A stretch of DNA of 64,000 nt from Dryococelus australis (taxonomy: Eukaryota > Arthropoda > Insecta > Phasmatodea > Phasmatidae). The notes beneath the pieces are model-generated. The model saw only the letters and a program-made list of their open reading frames with translations. It did no database searches and was not told where the DNA came from. This document shows, in pieces, positions 22,341 to 34,727 of the stretch (position 1 is its first letter; each line of letters opens with the position of its first letter). The position numbers and the translations under genes were made by a program. Location: the NCBI GenBank assembly GCA_029891345.1, contig CM057000.1, positions 122,559,838 to 122,623,837 of the forward strand. The letters are read 5' to 3'.

Positions 22341-22700
22341 CTCTACAGGCTTCCGTACTAGCCATGAAGTCTTCTGACCATACTTACGGAGATGTATTTA
22401 TACTGCTCCCCAGTACGCACTCTCCAGTTGGGGCCGTGTGCACTATCGTAGTGCCGGGTGCAACTATGCCCCCTTGTGCCCTCTCTCTCTAGGGACTCTT
22501 ACATTTATCCCTGTCTTACAATCCTCTCATGCATAATGCTTAGTTACAATCTTGTCTTTTAACATTAATCATAATAAAATAGTACTTCTACAATTACACT
22601 ACAGGGGGAGGAGGGTTAAGACATTGTAGAGAAAAATCATTTCGTGTTAAATTGAGTTCAATAGAGCATTGATATACGTTATGATTGTAATGTAACAATA

Positions 22701-23639
22701 CAGGATGTTCACCCTCACAGAAAATGGGTAAAAGTCAGGGAATTACATGTGACGGGGAAAAGTCAGGGATATATGGGAGAATTGTCACTTGGGTCAGGGA
22801 AAATGTAAATAGTTGCTACTCTGCAAAATGTGTTAGTTTTCTGAACACACGATAGTGTAATTATGAGCATACACATTGTAAGATTACAATTTTCCAGCGT
22901 ATGATCAGTCAGTAATGCATATACCCTATTTGCTATGTGTTTTCCCTTCGCCAAACCGTTGTACACATCAGGGAATGGAACTATCCAAAGCCCACCGAAA
23001 CCACCTTACCTTTGAACAGTGTCTTATGAGTGTAATATTTCAATCATGCAATAAGTCAGCAATGCAGTATCAGGTGTGTGGGTCAGCCTTTAATAGACCC
23101 ACCGTTTAGTAAACACTGCAGATAATAAATGTGAGGGGTGATCGGCCGGCTGTTCCTTAGAACGTCAAGAGTCTCCAGCTCTCGAACAACCTTGACACTG
23201 CCACATGTGGTGCCAGGCGCTTAGTCGGGAAACAAATACCTCTACAATACTTCCCAACCTTAACCTCACCGCCCCTCAAAACATCTTGCACCCCCAACCG
23301 AGCCATCACACGGCATCAGCCTATATATATATATATATGTACACACACACAAAGCAATGTATTGGTGTATTGTAATGGGCACTCATGTGCAGTCAGTAGC
23401 GTGTATCACAAGAAATATTGATGGGCTGAATCAAATGTCAGTCCTGCTTGCTTGGTCTGTTGCAGTATAATTTAATGCAACTTCACTGATGGCATTTTGT
23501 TCTGTCAACGATGACAAAATAAAGTACATATCGCGTTTCAGTATCCCAGAAAATATATTTCAGGGAAAATAGTATGATACTGCCTGGTAAACAAGGGAAA
23601 GTAAGGGAATTCCAAAATATAAATGGAGTGGACACCCTG
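22701..23639. mobile_element. Putative hAT-like MITE (CAGG-TGT-CAC termini)
   Basis: The left end is caggatgttcacc and the right end, reverse complemented, is cagggtgtccact: 10 of 13 match. Both sides carry gtcaggga / agggaatt sub-terminal motifs (22735-22790, 23575-23615). The 939-bp interior has no transposase. The flanking 8-mers do not match, so the duplication is lost or the ends are slightly off. Confidence 0.6.
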
Positions 23640-24329
23640 AAATACTTTCACGTACATACAAATGCGCAGTGAAGTAGGTAACTCTTTGCTTCATATTCTT
23701 TCATTATGCTAATCCACAAAACATATGGCAATGCTGTTGGTGGGTTTTCGCAGGGTGCTCCCATTGTCTTTGCCCTTCCATCATAGTTCCAGGTCTCTCT
23801 CATCTCAACACACTAATCCTTAAGGCTGGCTGACAATGACAAGTTTGGCCCTCCTGTAGGGCAGTGTGCTCCACTTGGCACTATACCCCTCCCCTCATCA
23901 AATCCATTGACCTTGCCTAAGGTAGGAACAAAATTGGATCATTATTATTGTAATCCAAATTACATTTTGTCACAGATTAGCTATATTACGTTAAGTGATC
24001 TACCATTTTGTATGTGAACTGTGGAACATTGTTAAAGTAGAGAAATGTTACGTGTACAGTAACACATGCATAGTTTTCAAACCATTATACAGCATGGCAT
24101 CGTGATGACAAGTTGTAGTAAAATGCTTGAGACGTGGCATTGTAGGTCAAAGCAAAAGTCTGAAAAATATGTGTTTACATTCTCTCTTTTCTCATTGTAG
24201 CAGTAAACATTCTGAATATGAACAATTATTAGAGAGTTTGGTGCACATGCAATAATACCCAGGATTTTATTACACATTAACCTAAAACAAGCACTGTTAA
24301 ATATATGTATATATATACATTGTTATATT
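23640..24329. other. No gene seen
   Basis: Unassigned AT-rich sequence leading into the palindrome at 24330. Confidence 0.45.
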
Positions 24330-24340
24330 GACGCCCATTG

Positions 24341-24416
<76 letters not shown>

Positions 24417-24427
24417 CAATGGGCGTC
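24330..24427. repeat. 98-bp perfect palindrome around (AT)34
   Basis: gacgcccattgttat at 24330-24344 is exactly inverted as ataacaatgggcgtc at 24413-24427, and the 68 bases between them are alternating A and T. The whole unit can fold into a single hairpin or cruciform. It is probably a TIR pair whose spacer has become a microsatellite. Confidence 0.95.
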
Positions 24428-24599
24428 CAGATAACCGCCGATTGAGGGTTAAAGTATTAGTTCCTGAAGGACGAGATCCTGACTAGTGTCCCTTTGACAA
24501 CTCAACTCAGCAACACACTTTCATTAGGGCTGATTTGTGTGATACCAAACTGGCAACTTGACAGTCTTATAAGTAATGCAGTCATACTAAAAGAATAAT

Positions 24600-25725
24600 A
24601 TAATTATAATAAATCGTCTTTATTTGGCGCAGTTAAGGCATATCTACCTTCTCTTATACTGAACCATTTTTACAATTTACACTTGCTTATTACAGTTTAG
24701 AAGAAAAAAAATAGTGCTTACAAATGAACAAATACTGCAGAAAATCAAAAGTCGTTACTAGACATTAAAGGAACAGGTAATTAATACTAAATAGAGACAT
24801 GCATATTTAAGTGCTGAAAAATGTATAAATTTAAGTGGTGATTATTAAGTTTAAACTAGTCCATAAAACACTTAGGATGAACTGGCAGGTATTAGGCCAA
24901 ATTATGCCCCGTATACACGCAAGAATATAATTCATTTGCACAAACGCATAAATGCACAACAGGCCCACAGACATACACACGTAACAATAGCTCCCTGCAA
25001 ATAAAATTATAAAAAAAGAACACTAGTTCGTTACAACAACAAAATTGCGGGAACATAGGTCTTTATATTTCAAATACCTATGAAAAAACTCTGACAGTAA
25101 TAATAATCACAACACATGCACGCTAAGCTGGAAAAGCGTTTAGACTTCTACATACATAACGAGTGTCAAACAAAATCAATGATGGTAAAAATGAAAGAGT
25201 TAGAAGTTTAAACTAAAATAAGTCACACGGCCATTCACTCGACCATACATTCAAAATGCTCCACTTTGCGGGCCACGGCGGCGTGGCAGCAAGCGCTGCA
25301 CCAACTTCTTTTTGAACAATTGGTAAGAGACCTCATCGCGTATGTTCTGGCTCAGGCCATTCCAATTCCGAGCTGCTGAAACGCTAAAAGAATTTGAAAT
25401 ATAATTAGTTCGGTGAAAAGGGATTAGAAGTTTACTGTCGGATTTTGAGCGAGTGGTAAAGTCATGAGCGCAGGAGAGGTAGTTAAAACTATTTCGTAGA
25501 GTATACAGGAGTATCAGCACGCAGGATTTCATTTATTAGCAGTAAAGAGTGCTGTTTCCTTCCGTCATGCAATTTCAACCAGTGCAGTTTGTCATGCCAC
25601 ACACTGAGATGGTCTCTGGATTTAAGATTAAATACAAAACGTACACGCGTGTTCTGTAACCTCTGCGAACGCTTATTGAGGTGATCTGCAAGGTCATTCA
25701 GTTAATTTTTATTATGCCCCGTTTA
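24600..25725 (-). mobile_element. Non-LTR retrotransposon, 5'-truncated
   Basis: The minus strand reads from the end of a reverse transcriptase (from about 25725) through a 3' UTR to a tail at about 24600. The last part (gagaaggtagatatgcc...aataaagacgattt) matches the 3' ends at 25990-26262 (plus) and 27770-27945 (minus), so three copies of one family are present. 5' truncation is typical of LINE insertions. Confidence 0.85.
25251..25720 (-). pseudogene. LINE reverse transcriptase C-terminal region
   Basis: The minus strand encodes RSQRLQNTRVRFVFNLKS (near 25650), then, past a stop at about 25535, the 93-residue frame with HDFTTRSKSDSKLLIPFHRT, SNSFSVSAARNWNGLSQNIR and FKKKLVQRLL. This is the conserved C-terminal end of LINE (Jockey/CR1-group-like) reverse transcriptases, downstream of the catalytic palm. 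The catalytic domain itself is not present. Confidence 0.85.
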
Positions 25726-25989
25726 CATGTAAGAGAATTGTAAACAAGTTATCCTGTCAAATTGTATGACAGAATCAAGGGTTTACCATCGCCCTATATG
25801 TAAATGTCTTGCCATTCGTAATCAAAAATTCAAATTACGCGCCGAAAATGGACCATATAAGTTGTTCCGATCCCCAGCCCAGCATTAAATGCATGAAGGA
25901 ACAGAACAACCACTGGCGGCTATGCAGCTGGTCGTATCAGTGCAGGGAACGGAACACGGGCCAAATTTTGTTATTGTAGATCAGTATTA

Positions 25990-26262
25990 CTGTGCTATTT
26001 TAATTTTAGTTTCTTTAAACATTGCCTTGTCTCTAGTCCTGCTGAAAATATGTACATAATATGAAACCACTGATCTTTTTCACATTTACTACTTCTTGAG
26101 CTATCATATTTCTGTTTCGCCTCTTGTTAATATAAGTATTTTTCTTGTTCTTTATGTTTACGTATATGTACACTAAATTATACCTGGTTAAGTGTAAGAG
26201 AAGGCATTGAAGCCTTAACTTCGCCAATATAAATAAAGTCGAAATAAATAAATAAATAAATT
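25990..26262 (+). mobile_element. LINE 3' end with (AAAT)n tail
   Basis: Contains tggttaagtgtaagagaaggc, gccttaacttcgcc and aataaagtcg followed by an (aaat)n tail at 26240-26262. It matches the 3' ends at 24.6 kb and 27.8 kb. Only the 3' UTR is retained. Confidence 0.75.
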
Positions 26263-27190
26263 GTACACTACAATAGCAGTACAATATAATTATATTTCTT
26301 GGATGAAATGTTAGAATACAAACAAGCCATTACAAAACATTCCACTAGTGCGTATATTTAATTGTGGTATTCTTAATTGGAACCTAAAAGTATGTTTTTG
26401 CAGAATAGAAACATTATTATGGAGGAATAAAACAATATAATAAACCCAATGCCTGTAGCAGTATGCTGGTGAAGTAATAGCATTCAAGTTTTAGGTACAG
26501 TATGAATATTAATGTGGGACTATTGCCTTTTCCTTTGTTGTGTACATGAAACATTAATAAATTAATTTCTAGTAACCCATAATTGAAATGTTTAACACTT
26601 AACAGTGTTACTGCCAAGGTGTTCATTTCATTAGGAACAGACTGCTTATATGAGAGATATACTAGCTACAGGATTTGTTCTGTAGCATGAGAGCAAAGCA
26701 TAAATATGTTCCTTGAATGGAGAAAATGTTTGAATGTAAGTAATAATGTGTGTGTCAATAACACATCTGCAGTAGAAACATGACAAATGTTCCATAATCC
26801 AGCCTCGCATGCATGCCAGTGTGTGGCTGGAGTGATTATGTGACACACAGTTACAAACAAACAAATGGAAAATAACTTTATCATTAGTGACATGTAAATG
26901 ATACACGCCCAATATTGCTCCTATTATTAGTTTATTTAAAGCCATGTTTCCGCGCTGGCCCTCGTGGTTATTTGTTTACTTTATCAAAAACCGTAGAAGA
27001 TGTCGCTGTGTATTCATAACACCATGCATCAAATTTTCTGTTGTCGCATAGTGTCTGATATTTCCGCCAGCATGCGCGACCAGTCTAACATGACGAGGTG
27101 ATTAATTGTCCGAATAGTTTCAACACGTACACGACTAGTACACGTCACTCACTGTTAGTACGTAAATGTATATACTTGACAAGTATACAC
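26263..27190. other. No gene seen
   Basis: Unassigned AT-rich sequence; minus-strand frames at 26646-26945 have no recognisable content. Confidence 0.4.
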
Positions 27191-27210
27191 TGAGAATTCA
27201 GAAACAGCCT
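27191..27210 (-). repeat. Right member of a 20-base inverted repeat pair
   Basis: tgagaattcagaaacagcct, the exact inverse of 20788-20807. Confidence 0.8.
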
Positions 27211-27286
27211 TAGATTGCCTTCTGTTACGTGACGCGCTGAGTTGCCAAACCACTGCCAATAAAGTTATGAACAGCCAAGTGGTTAA

Positions 27287-27630
27287 AGGTTGTCCACGAT
27301 AAAGTGAGCACTTTTGAAATAAACCTTAGAAAAAAAGTCACTGCCCCTGCCTGCATATACTTTAAACAGGCACACTGAGTGGCATGCCTCCAGTAAAGTT
27401 GGTGACGATAGAGGGGAAGTAGTTCCTTATGTTAACGTCGAATAAAAAAAGTGTCAGGTGACCATTCATTTATAACTTAAATTGTTTCTTTCGCTTTCAG
27501 TTTTTTTAATGCATCGAAGTGTAGAAAAAAAAAGTAGTTTTGTAAAATATTTACCTAATAATTTCACAGTTTAACTTGAACGAAGCATGAATAGTCATAA
27601 GGCCGATGGCAATGTTAATGTTATATAATG
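27287..27630 (-). mobile_element. MITE family A, partial copy
   Basis: Starts with taaaggttgtccacgataaagtgagc and carries, inverted, the interior of the 10205-10621 copy (ttagaaaaa-gtcactgcccc, the gcatcgaagtgtagaaa block and gatggcaatgt). The far TIR is not recognisable. Confidence 0.8.
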
Positions 27631-27769
27631 CGGTAACGTAAATTGTCATATTGTGTAGTAGTGTAAGTATAAACTTATTTGATTAGTAACGCGGTGGAAT
27701 CTAAGAGTGAGACGTGCTATAGTACATATTTTCTGAAGAATGTGTCGTGCAAATACGATATAATAAAAT

Positions 27770-27945
27770 TACAAAAAAAAAAATGCTTTTTTTTTTTTTA
27801 ATTTTGACTTTATTTGCAATGCCTTCTCTTACACTTAACCAGGTATAACTCAGTGCACACATACGTAAATATAAATAATAAGAAAAATACTTACACTAAC
27901 CAGAGCGCGAAACAGAAATATGAGAGCTCAAAGAAGTAGAATTTT
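27770..27945 (-). mobile_element. LINE 3' end, inverted copy
   Basis: ttattttgactttatttgcaatgccttctcttacacttaaccagg is, on the minus strand, the same 3' UTR as at 26190-26240, continuing with gcgaaacagaaatatgag. The A-rich tail appears as the poly-T at 27788-27800. Confidence 0.75.
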
Positions 27946-28132
27946 TTTGGTCGCGTATTAAAAAACGAAAAGTAAACAAAAACAACTTACCCGCCACGTG
28001 CACGAGTCATCGCCGCCGTCGCCACGCATGTCCGACGCCTGGCCGAGCGACACTGTGGATGCTAGGGGATGTTGAGTCGTCTTCGACGACAGCACTGCGC
28101 CGGCGCGGCTACCTCATTGGTGACTCTTGCAA

Positions 28133-28147
28133 CCCCCCCCCCCCCCC
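28133..28147 (+). repeat. Poly-C tract, 15 bases
   Basis: Homopolymer within a CpG-bearing block at 27990-28280 that has open frames on plus but no recognisable product. Confidence 0.85.
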
Positions 28148-28288
28148 TTCCCATTTCCTCATCCACGTCATCCACAGGCGCAAAGAAACACCCTCTTCTG
28201 ACACGGGTCCGTCTTCTCGTCAGCCTTGCGACCTCACACCTCTGTACAGGCCATTCGCGGTCACTGCTGCCGCAATTACCTAAAACCC

Positions 28289-28561
28289 TGGGGCCACGGT
28301 GGCTGAGCGGTTAGCCTCGCTCTCCTCCCACCGAAGGCGATCTGTGTTCAATCTCCGGGCGGTCAACTCCGGATTTTCGCGTGTGGGGATCGTGCCGGGC
28401 GATGCCGTTGGTCGGCGGGTTCTCTCGGGTATCTCCCGTTTTTTCCCTCCGCCCTTTCATTCCGACGCTGCTCCATACTCATCTAAATCACTCCCCCCCC
28501 CCCCCCCCCACCCCAAGACCTCGATGTTAAGAGCCGTCCAAGTCTCTCTTCGCTCACTCTA
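28289..28561 (+). mobile_element. tRNA-derived SINE
   Basis: Starts ggggccacggtggctgagcgg, with a pol III box A (tggctgagcggttag) and a box B-like ttcaatctccgg. It is followed by the family body (gatcgtgccgggcgatgcc, ggtcggcgggttctctcgg) and a tail with ctcttcgctcactct. A 17-C homopolymer (28493-28509) has expanded inside it. Other copies: 39277-39527 (plus), 33372-33585 (minus), 11153-11281 (minus). Confidence 0.88.
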
Positions 28562-29221
28562 AAACTCTGCTAAAATTCTTCTTCCAGGGCATTCCTCCAT
28601 CTCATGCAAACAAAGCTCAACCAGTTAAGCTGGATTCGCAATAGCCCGACGAACACGATACGATACACCGACACGACATCAGAGCTCGACGGAATTTCAC
28701 ATCATATTTTATTCAGTGTTCACAATACCACGACGAAATCTGCCCTCCAAGTGTGTTAGTTGGCTGTTGGAAAATCCTAAAACGCCTAGTTATCCTATTA
28801 ATATCCAATGTTTACTTTCTAAAACTCACGATGAAGCGAATAATTATTTTACTTTTGACAGACTTAAAAATGTACAAGAGGAAAAAATGTATTTAAAAAA
28901 CAAACCGGTACGTTATTTTGGTGGCAAGTTAATTTACTATTTACAACAGTAGGGAAATATGCACGAAATTTTGTTTTATAATGTTGTATTTATAATTTTT
29001 TTGCGCGCTCTGACGAGCCGGACATAACGGGAAGTAGAAATAGAACCTACTATTTTCGGTCTGTCGGGGCCGCAATTTTGTCGGGCTGACATCGCAGTGA
29101 CTTTTCTTTTAATTGGCTGCTACTCAAATTTCGTCGCTTCTGGGATGTCGTGTCAGATTCGTCGGGGTAATGTGACTCCAGGTTTACGGTATTATTCTAC
29201 TCAGAATAGGAACAAACGTGA
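28562..29221. other. No gene seen
   Basis: Two partly inverted phrases, acgacatcagagctcgacgg near 28672-28690 and gctgctactcaaatt...tcgtgtcagattcgtcgggg near 29118-29165, hint at another decayed inverted-repeat element. Confidence 0.3.
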
Positions 29222-30251
29222 AGCTGGGCTCACAACTATCCGTCGCACCCGTCAGTCATCCGTCGGTTGAAAGCGGACTCAACAACAATCCGTCGTCCGT
29301 CAATCCTTCTGTACGGCCGAATCTCAGTCTGACAACATAACATCGTCATCTTTCTTTAGTTGGAGGAATATTTTTGCTTGGAAATACATTTTCAAGAGAG
29401 AAATATTTTGGGGAAATAATGTCCTTGCGTGATAAAAATTTATACTGAATTATTGTTTACGTTTTAAATTCCTGAATTTACCACCAAGATAAATAAACAC
29501 GTATCCGCCGCCTTGGATTTTATTGCAAAGTGCGCATTCGCGTCTACGGAATGTCGTCAGAAGGCGGTGGCCTATCCGTAGGTACGTCGAATGTTAAAGT
29601 TTGAGATATATATTTGACAAATTGACGGATAGAAAAAAAATAAGTTGCCCTGCGATTCGTCGAAGATCACGTGTCCGCCTGACGGACGGGCGAGTGACTG
29701 ATGCGACGGATTTAAGTTTTCAGGAAATCCACTGGTGATTCGGGAGGGGGGATTTGCACCTCCCCCCCCCCCCACCAAATCGAAAAGTGCACCCCCTTCA
29801 CTCTGGTTAGTCGAGCGCCAGACAAGTCCAAGGAAAATAAGATCCCGCTCCTCTCTCCTCTAAAATTTCTGTTTCTACTAATTAAGAACATACCCATATG
29901 TTCCCTGTAGCATTTTATAATAATGCATTTAACAATTTCGAATTCTTTTCTGTCGATTGGGATTTCCCAGTGCCTATACCAGTTTTTCCCAGCCTCTACT
30001 TAGTTATAGTTTTAGCTATAGGTACACTAAGGGAAGTGGCCATGGCCCAAAACCTTGGCCATGGCTGCTCCATCCCTCTCTGCCGCGATGCATGCATCCT
30101 TGCAAGGATTCCCTCTCCTGTAGGCAGGCGTAAGGGGCGCAGCCCTGGGACGCAATAGTTCCCGTCCCTACCTCGGACGTACACCTAACACTTAGCATTA
30201 GGAGGTTGGAAAAAAAAAACGGATGCGACGGATGGTTGTGAGTTCACCTCT
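29222..30251. mobile_element. Putative MITE with ATCCGTCGCA termini, interrupted
   Basis: Left end ctgggctcacaactatccgtcgca and right end, reverse complemented, aggtgaactcacaaccatccgtcgca form TIRs of about 25 bases. An internal inverted ggcgagtgactgatgcgacgga (29688) looks like a further TIR, so 29222-29710 may be one copy with other material (29715-30210) inserted or fused. The interior carries a 12-C tract (29762-29773). Confidence 0.6.
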
Positions 30252-31328
30252 ATGGGAGAGTTTGGCATAGATAAAATTTCACCCGCTAGATGCGCTGTTC
30301 CGAAAGGTAACATTTAATTAGAATCTTAACCCTTTCAGACCTACTTTAATTTACGGTTTCAGGTGTTCCAAACTAACAATTTGATGATGAGTGCTGTATT
30401 GAAGTCGACACAATACATGTTTCGTTGTCACAGCCAATTAGTTGAAGGCTATATTTTCGGCTACAGTTAGTTATATGAACCAATTATGACCCTAGAACCG
30501 TAAGAGGGTTTGTGAATCATTTACCCACATATACGATCATTGGCCATTGATCTTCGCAGTGTCCAGCACATACCAAAAATTACCTACATCTGCATGATGT
30601 ATACAATTGTGTACACTGGGTCTGAATGAGTTAAGTTACGTAAATAATATAACAGAAAGATTTTACGAAATTATTTTATGTTTGATATATGTCTATTAAA
30701 ATTATCTTTTTTTTTTTTTTTACGTAGAAATTAGAGGAAATCTGGTACACACGTGGCACTTGTGCTTACCTAGTGGCGAAAATTTTTGGTTGCCAAACTT
30801 TTAACATTGATCTTCCGAACCTGAGCAGCAGTAACCTTAAGCGGTTTCCTACCCGCTATCTTGGCTTTATCGATTTTTCGCCAAACCTTCTATTACAGAA
30901 TTCCCCGTACGACATATCCTAAATAACAGCTTCCCAGACTTTATCGAACTGCCGCAGCTTCGCTACATTGATTAATTTCAGCCGCTAACTGTCGAGGCGA
31001 AACGCGAGGTTATTTCTTGCGAACGATTACAAAAGTGACAATATCAACAGTTATCAAGAAATACTGACTTCAGACAATGCACTAGGCGATGCTCTGTGCT
31101 TTGTCGTTCGAAATAACATGATACAAAGCTGTATCTCCAGAGTATGGCAAAAATTCCATAAATCCTAGATGGCGGGTGGAAATCTGTCTTAACCGAGTCT
31201 AGAAATTTACACCAAAAAGGACAACACACTGAATGAAAGGGCAACGCACTGCATTCGTGCGTAGCCAGTATTTTTTTTACTTTAATAATTATTGCTTATA
31301 TATATATATATACACACACACATTCATA
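30252..31328. other. No gene seen
   Basis: Unassigned; a T13 tract at 30708-30721 and a TA/CA microsatellite at 31298-31322. Confidence 0.45.
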
Positions 31329-31724
31329 CACAGGGTGTAAACGACAAGTGTTTACAACTGTACACAGCAGTGTACACTTCGGTTTATGACACAGGTGTTT
31401 CATTTGCAATTTCATACTTTCTTTCCTGATTTCCGTAACTTGTCTGTAGTATTGTGACAATGCAACATGTGTATCAAACAAAAGCAATTACTAAACGTTT
31501 CCTGCCCGATTTGACCTCTGTACAAGCTAGCTTCAGCTGACCAGCAGGTAGATTAAGGCCGGGCCCACAGCGGCGCGTTGCACGAATCTTAGTACACATT
31601 TGTCAAGCGCTTTTACGGTAATTTCTCGACCCTATGGACCACAAGTGTCCTACATCAAATTGCTCATCTCGGAGCCCTGTACACTGTTGTGTACAGTTGT
31701 AAACACTTATCGTTTATATTCTGT
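31329..31724. mobile_element. MITE with ~45-bp TIRs
   Basis: cacagggtgtaaacgacaag, continuing tgtttacaactgtacacagc, at 31329-31374 is mirrored at 31678-31724 with few mismatches. The flanking TA dinucleotides fit a Tc1/mariner-type target. Non-coding, about 396 bp. Confidence 0.75.
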
Positions 31725-32590
31725 ATAGGATGGGTGTATATTTACAATGGGTTCAGTGGTAGAGAAGGCAAATTATCACTTAACTGCGCCCCACAGAAAA
31801 ATAAGGCAAAATAAATAGGTTAAAGCCCGTAAAATATATTTTTATTTAACATGACATACTTTTGTAAATAATTCTTACTTCAAATTTTCAATTAAGAGCT
31901 GTTGTAGGTAAGTGAGCAAAGAACTATAAAAGGAATCATTGTTTTTTTAATTCCAGGATTAACTTAAGTATTTTAAAATGAAAATAATATCTAAGTAACA
32001 CAGTAATATAAGTTCGGTCAGTAGGAACAAAATTATTATCATGTCAAGTAAATTTATAGATGATGTGTTAACAGACAGCTCTTGTGGTAGAATGTGGTAC
32101 AGAACCTTGTACGTTATTGTCTAGGGTAAGGGTGCGTTTACAATCGAAAAATTATGCTTTAAATTAATAATTATGACGCGTAAATAAGAACCTAAAATGT
32201 GTTGCTCTATATGCTGTTTCACATCATAGTAGGTCGTTTGTTTTTCTCAAAGGTTTAGATGAGGAGGGGGGGGGGGAACAGGGTGGCTGGATTGGCAAAT
32301 ATCCAGGAGCCCACAACATTTTTCCTTCAAGAAAACTGAAACCTTAACATTACAGATATTAAACATGTGTGTATTTACTTCTGTGGTACTGTTAAATGTT
32401 TAATAAATTTATCTGATCGTTTACATTAATAATAAAATAAAATACGTACGATAATCATATTAGCGGCACGGTAACTGGTAAAAGAATGTTAAATTATCGT
32501 GATCCTACTGCGCGACGCCTTTGCTTGTGCATTCTGATGCGACTGTGGTCAATACCAGCGAGCAGCATGATGAAGAATATCAACGTTCTG
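31725..32590. other. No gene seen
   Basis: Unassigned; an 11-G tract at 32266-32276. Confidence 0.45.
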
Positions 32591-32594
32591 TATA

Positions 32595-32684
32595 GTGTAT
32601 TCACGGTAAATTGAGCACTTTTGAAAGCCCTCTCATTTGGGATGATAGTCAATAAATATATTTTATTTTAGCCATATACATTAA

Positions 32685-32760
<76 letters not shown>

Positions 32761-32885
32761 TACACACTGTGTTTATTACTTACATGGTAATATTTATTTC
32801 AAAAAATGTAGTTAAATGATACAAAGTGCTGAAAGGAAAGAGTAACTATAGGGCCTCAAAAATGCTCACTTTACCGTGAACAGCC
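32595..32885. mobile_element. MITE family B copy containing an (AT)n tract
   Basis: Left end gtgtattcacggtaaattgagcac; right end gtgctcac-like tgctcactttaccgtgaacagcc. The interior matches the 38794-39034 copy (ccctc-cat...cactgtgtttatta) but has been expanded by a ~60-base (AT)n at 32688-32748. TA flanks. Shares its TIR with family A. Confidence 0.8.
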
Positions 32886-33371
32886 TATATCCAGTTTCAC
32901 TCTACGTTTATAGCTCTATTGACTCCGGCTGTCCACCTGCATATTAATTAATGCTGGCACCTTGAAAATATAATACCAAATACCGTTCGTCAAAAAATAT
33001 TCGGTATTACTGGAATTCTCGTTTCCTCGCGAAAGAAGGTATTCCATATCACTTTTAAGTGTTCGTTTGACGTGACTGTTCGATATCAAATTAAAACGTT
33101 AACGAAGCCCTTCGGAATTTCGTTACGGTTATATATCAACAAAATAATACTACCGAAGAAATTTCAATATATAATTTTTACCACATACAGCTGTGTTTAG
33201 TTATAACCTATTATTCTTCAGATTACCCACCTGAATTAATTATAAAATAATAAATTTTGCGAGAATCTGCCAAAACTAATTTTTTTTTTTTTAAACAGGC
33301 CATATGTTGAACTACAACCATGGGATGTGTGTGTTATAGAGAATGAAGAGATTTTTTTTGGGGGGGGGGGG
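32886..33371. other. No gene seen
   Basis: Unassigned AT-rich sequence ending in T8-G12 (33352-33371). Confidence 0.45.
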
Positions 33372-33585
33372 CCTCTTAACCGCGAAGTCTTAGGAGCCGG
33401 TGAGGGTGATTGAGGTGAGTAAAGAGAGGCGTCGGAATGAGGGGGCGGGGGAAACGGGAGATCTCAGAAGAAACCCGCCGACCAACAGCATCGTCCGGAG
33501 AAAATCCAGTGACCCGGCCGGTGATTGAACCCGCTTCGCCTTGGTGGGAGGCAAGCGGGCTGACCGCTGGGCCACCGCGGCCCGG
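33372..33585 (-). mobile_element. tRNA-derived SINE
   Basis: On minus: ggccgcggtggcccagcggtcagcc (box A), gggttcaatcaccgg (box B-like), then ccggacgatgctgttggtcgg and the family body ending ctcctaagacttcgcgg. The adjoining G12 (33360-33371) marks its 3' side. Confidence 0.88.
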
Positions 33586-34727
33586 CTGTACGTGGTATTT
33601 TACGTATCTTTATTCTTAACTGTTCAAGATAATGTGACAAGTTAATTCAAGGGGCATAAGGCAGAAATATCTCTTGGATAGGCCTGCCTCATTCACGTTT
33701 CGCTGCTGACGTCTTCTCAGGTTGTTAGCTGCGAATGCATGGAAGACGCGATCGTAACACAGGATGCGCACTACGATACTTTTTCCCGCCCTCAAGTTGT
33801 GTTACGCTGACTGGAAGGAAATTCCGCACGAGTGCCTGTCCAAATAACGACCCGACCCCTCCCTCAGGGGCGGCACAAAGAACAACAGTAGACCAGGCCG
33901 CCCCCCCCCCCCCAACAAACCCTTGAATTGCCAATGGGCGCTTGTCTCCAGAATGGCTCTACATGATAAGTGAAGTCAAGAGTCAATCAAACCTGCAGTT
34001 TATTTGTACCGACACGTCTTTGAAATACGAAATGGCATTTGTAAAACGCACGAGTTGAGGAGGATTGCGTTTGTCAACTCACCTGCTCCCCCCTCCCCCC
34101 CCCGAACTGTCACCAATGCCATGCACAATGGAGAAGGTACACAGCAGGAAACAGGACCCCCTCAAATGGCCAGCATTATGTACTCCACTCGCATTATCAA
34201 CTCCCCTCGTTTCGTGCTGAAGGGATAGGATAAAAGTGTCCTATCTCCAAGCAGTGAGGTGAGTTATTTTCGGTTCAAACATGATGTTGCAGTGCATTAC
34301 ACTTATGCATATAGATCGCCTTTGTGTAAAAATAATTATTTCTATAAACCATATACTATGAACGAAGGTGACACATAACTGTTTTAGTTTTTACTTTTTC
34401 GATATTCCGATTACTTTATTTTCTGCAAGTTGTGAAATTTGCTCTAATATAGCCCTTTTTATCATTTAAAATTGTACATTAATAAGAATTACAACGCAAA
34501 TTTTAAAACAGACATTCCTAATTTTAGCTTTCCTTAATGGAATGTAAAAATCTCATTCTTCTTCATAAAGTTGTTTGACCTCTATTTGCTGTCACAGTGG
34601 CCTCTAAAACAGCTCAAAATGATGGCCTTTGTCACCCTCTTAAGCATTTCCTGAGGCAAATTGGCCTATTCTTCAATTGCGGCTGTTTTTTAGGCTTGTG
34701 ATTGAACCTACTGTGTTTGTGTACATG
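33586..34727. other. No gene assigned
   Basis: 33725-34150 is GC-richer with a 13-C tract (33901-33913) and short frames on both strands, none recognisable. Confidence 0.35.

Noticed and set aside
28289..28360. Possible tRNA gene
   Set aside because: Same body is repeated at three other sites; it is a SINE head, and a complete acceptor stem is absent.
33868..33913. hAT-like CAGGGGCGGC terminus
   Set aside because: No inverse partner, target duplication or transposase remnant nearby.
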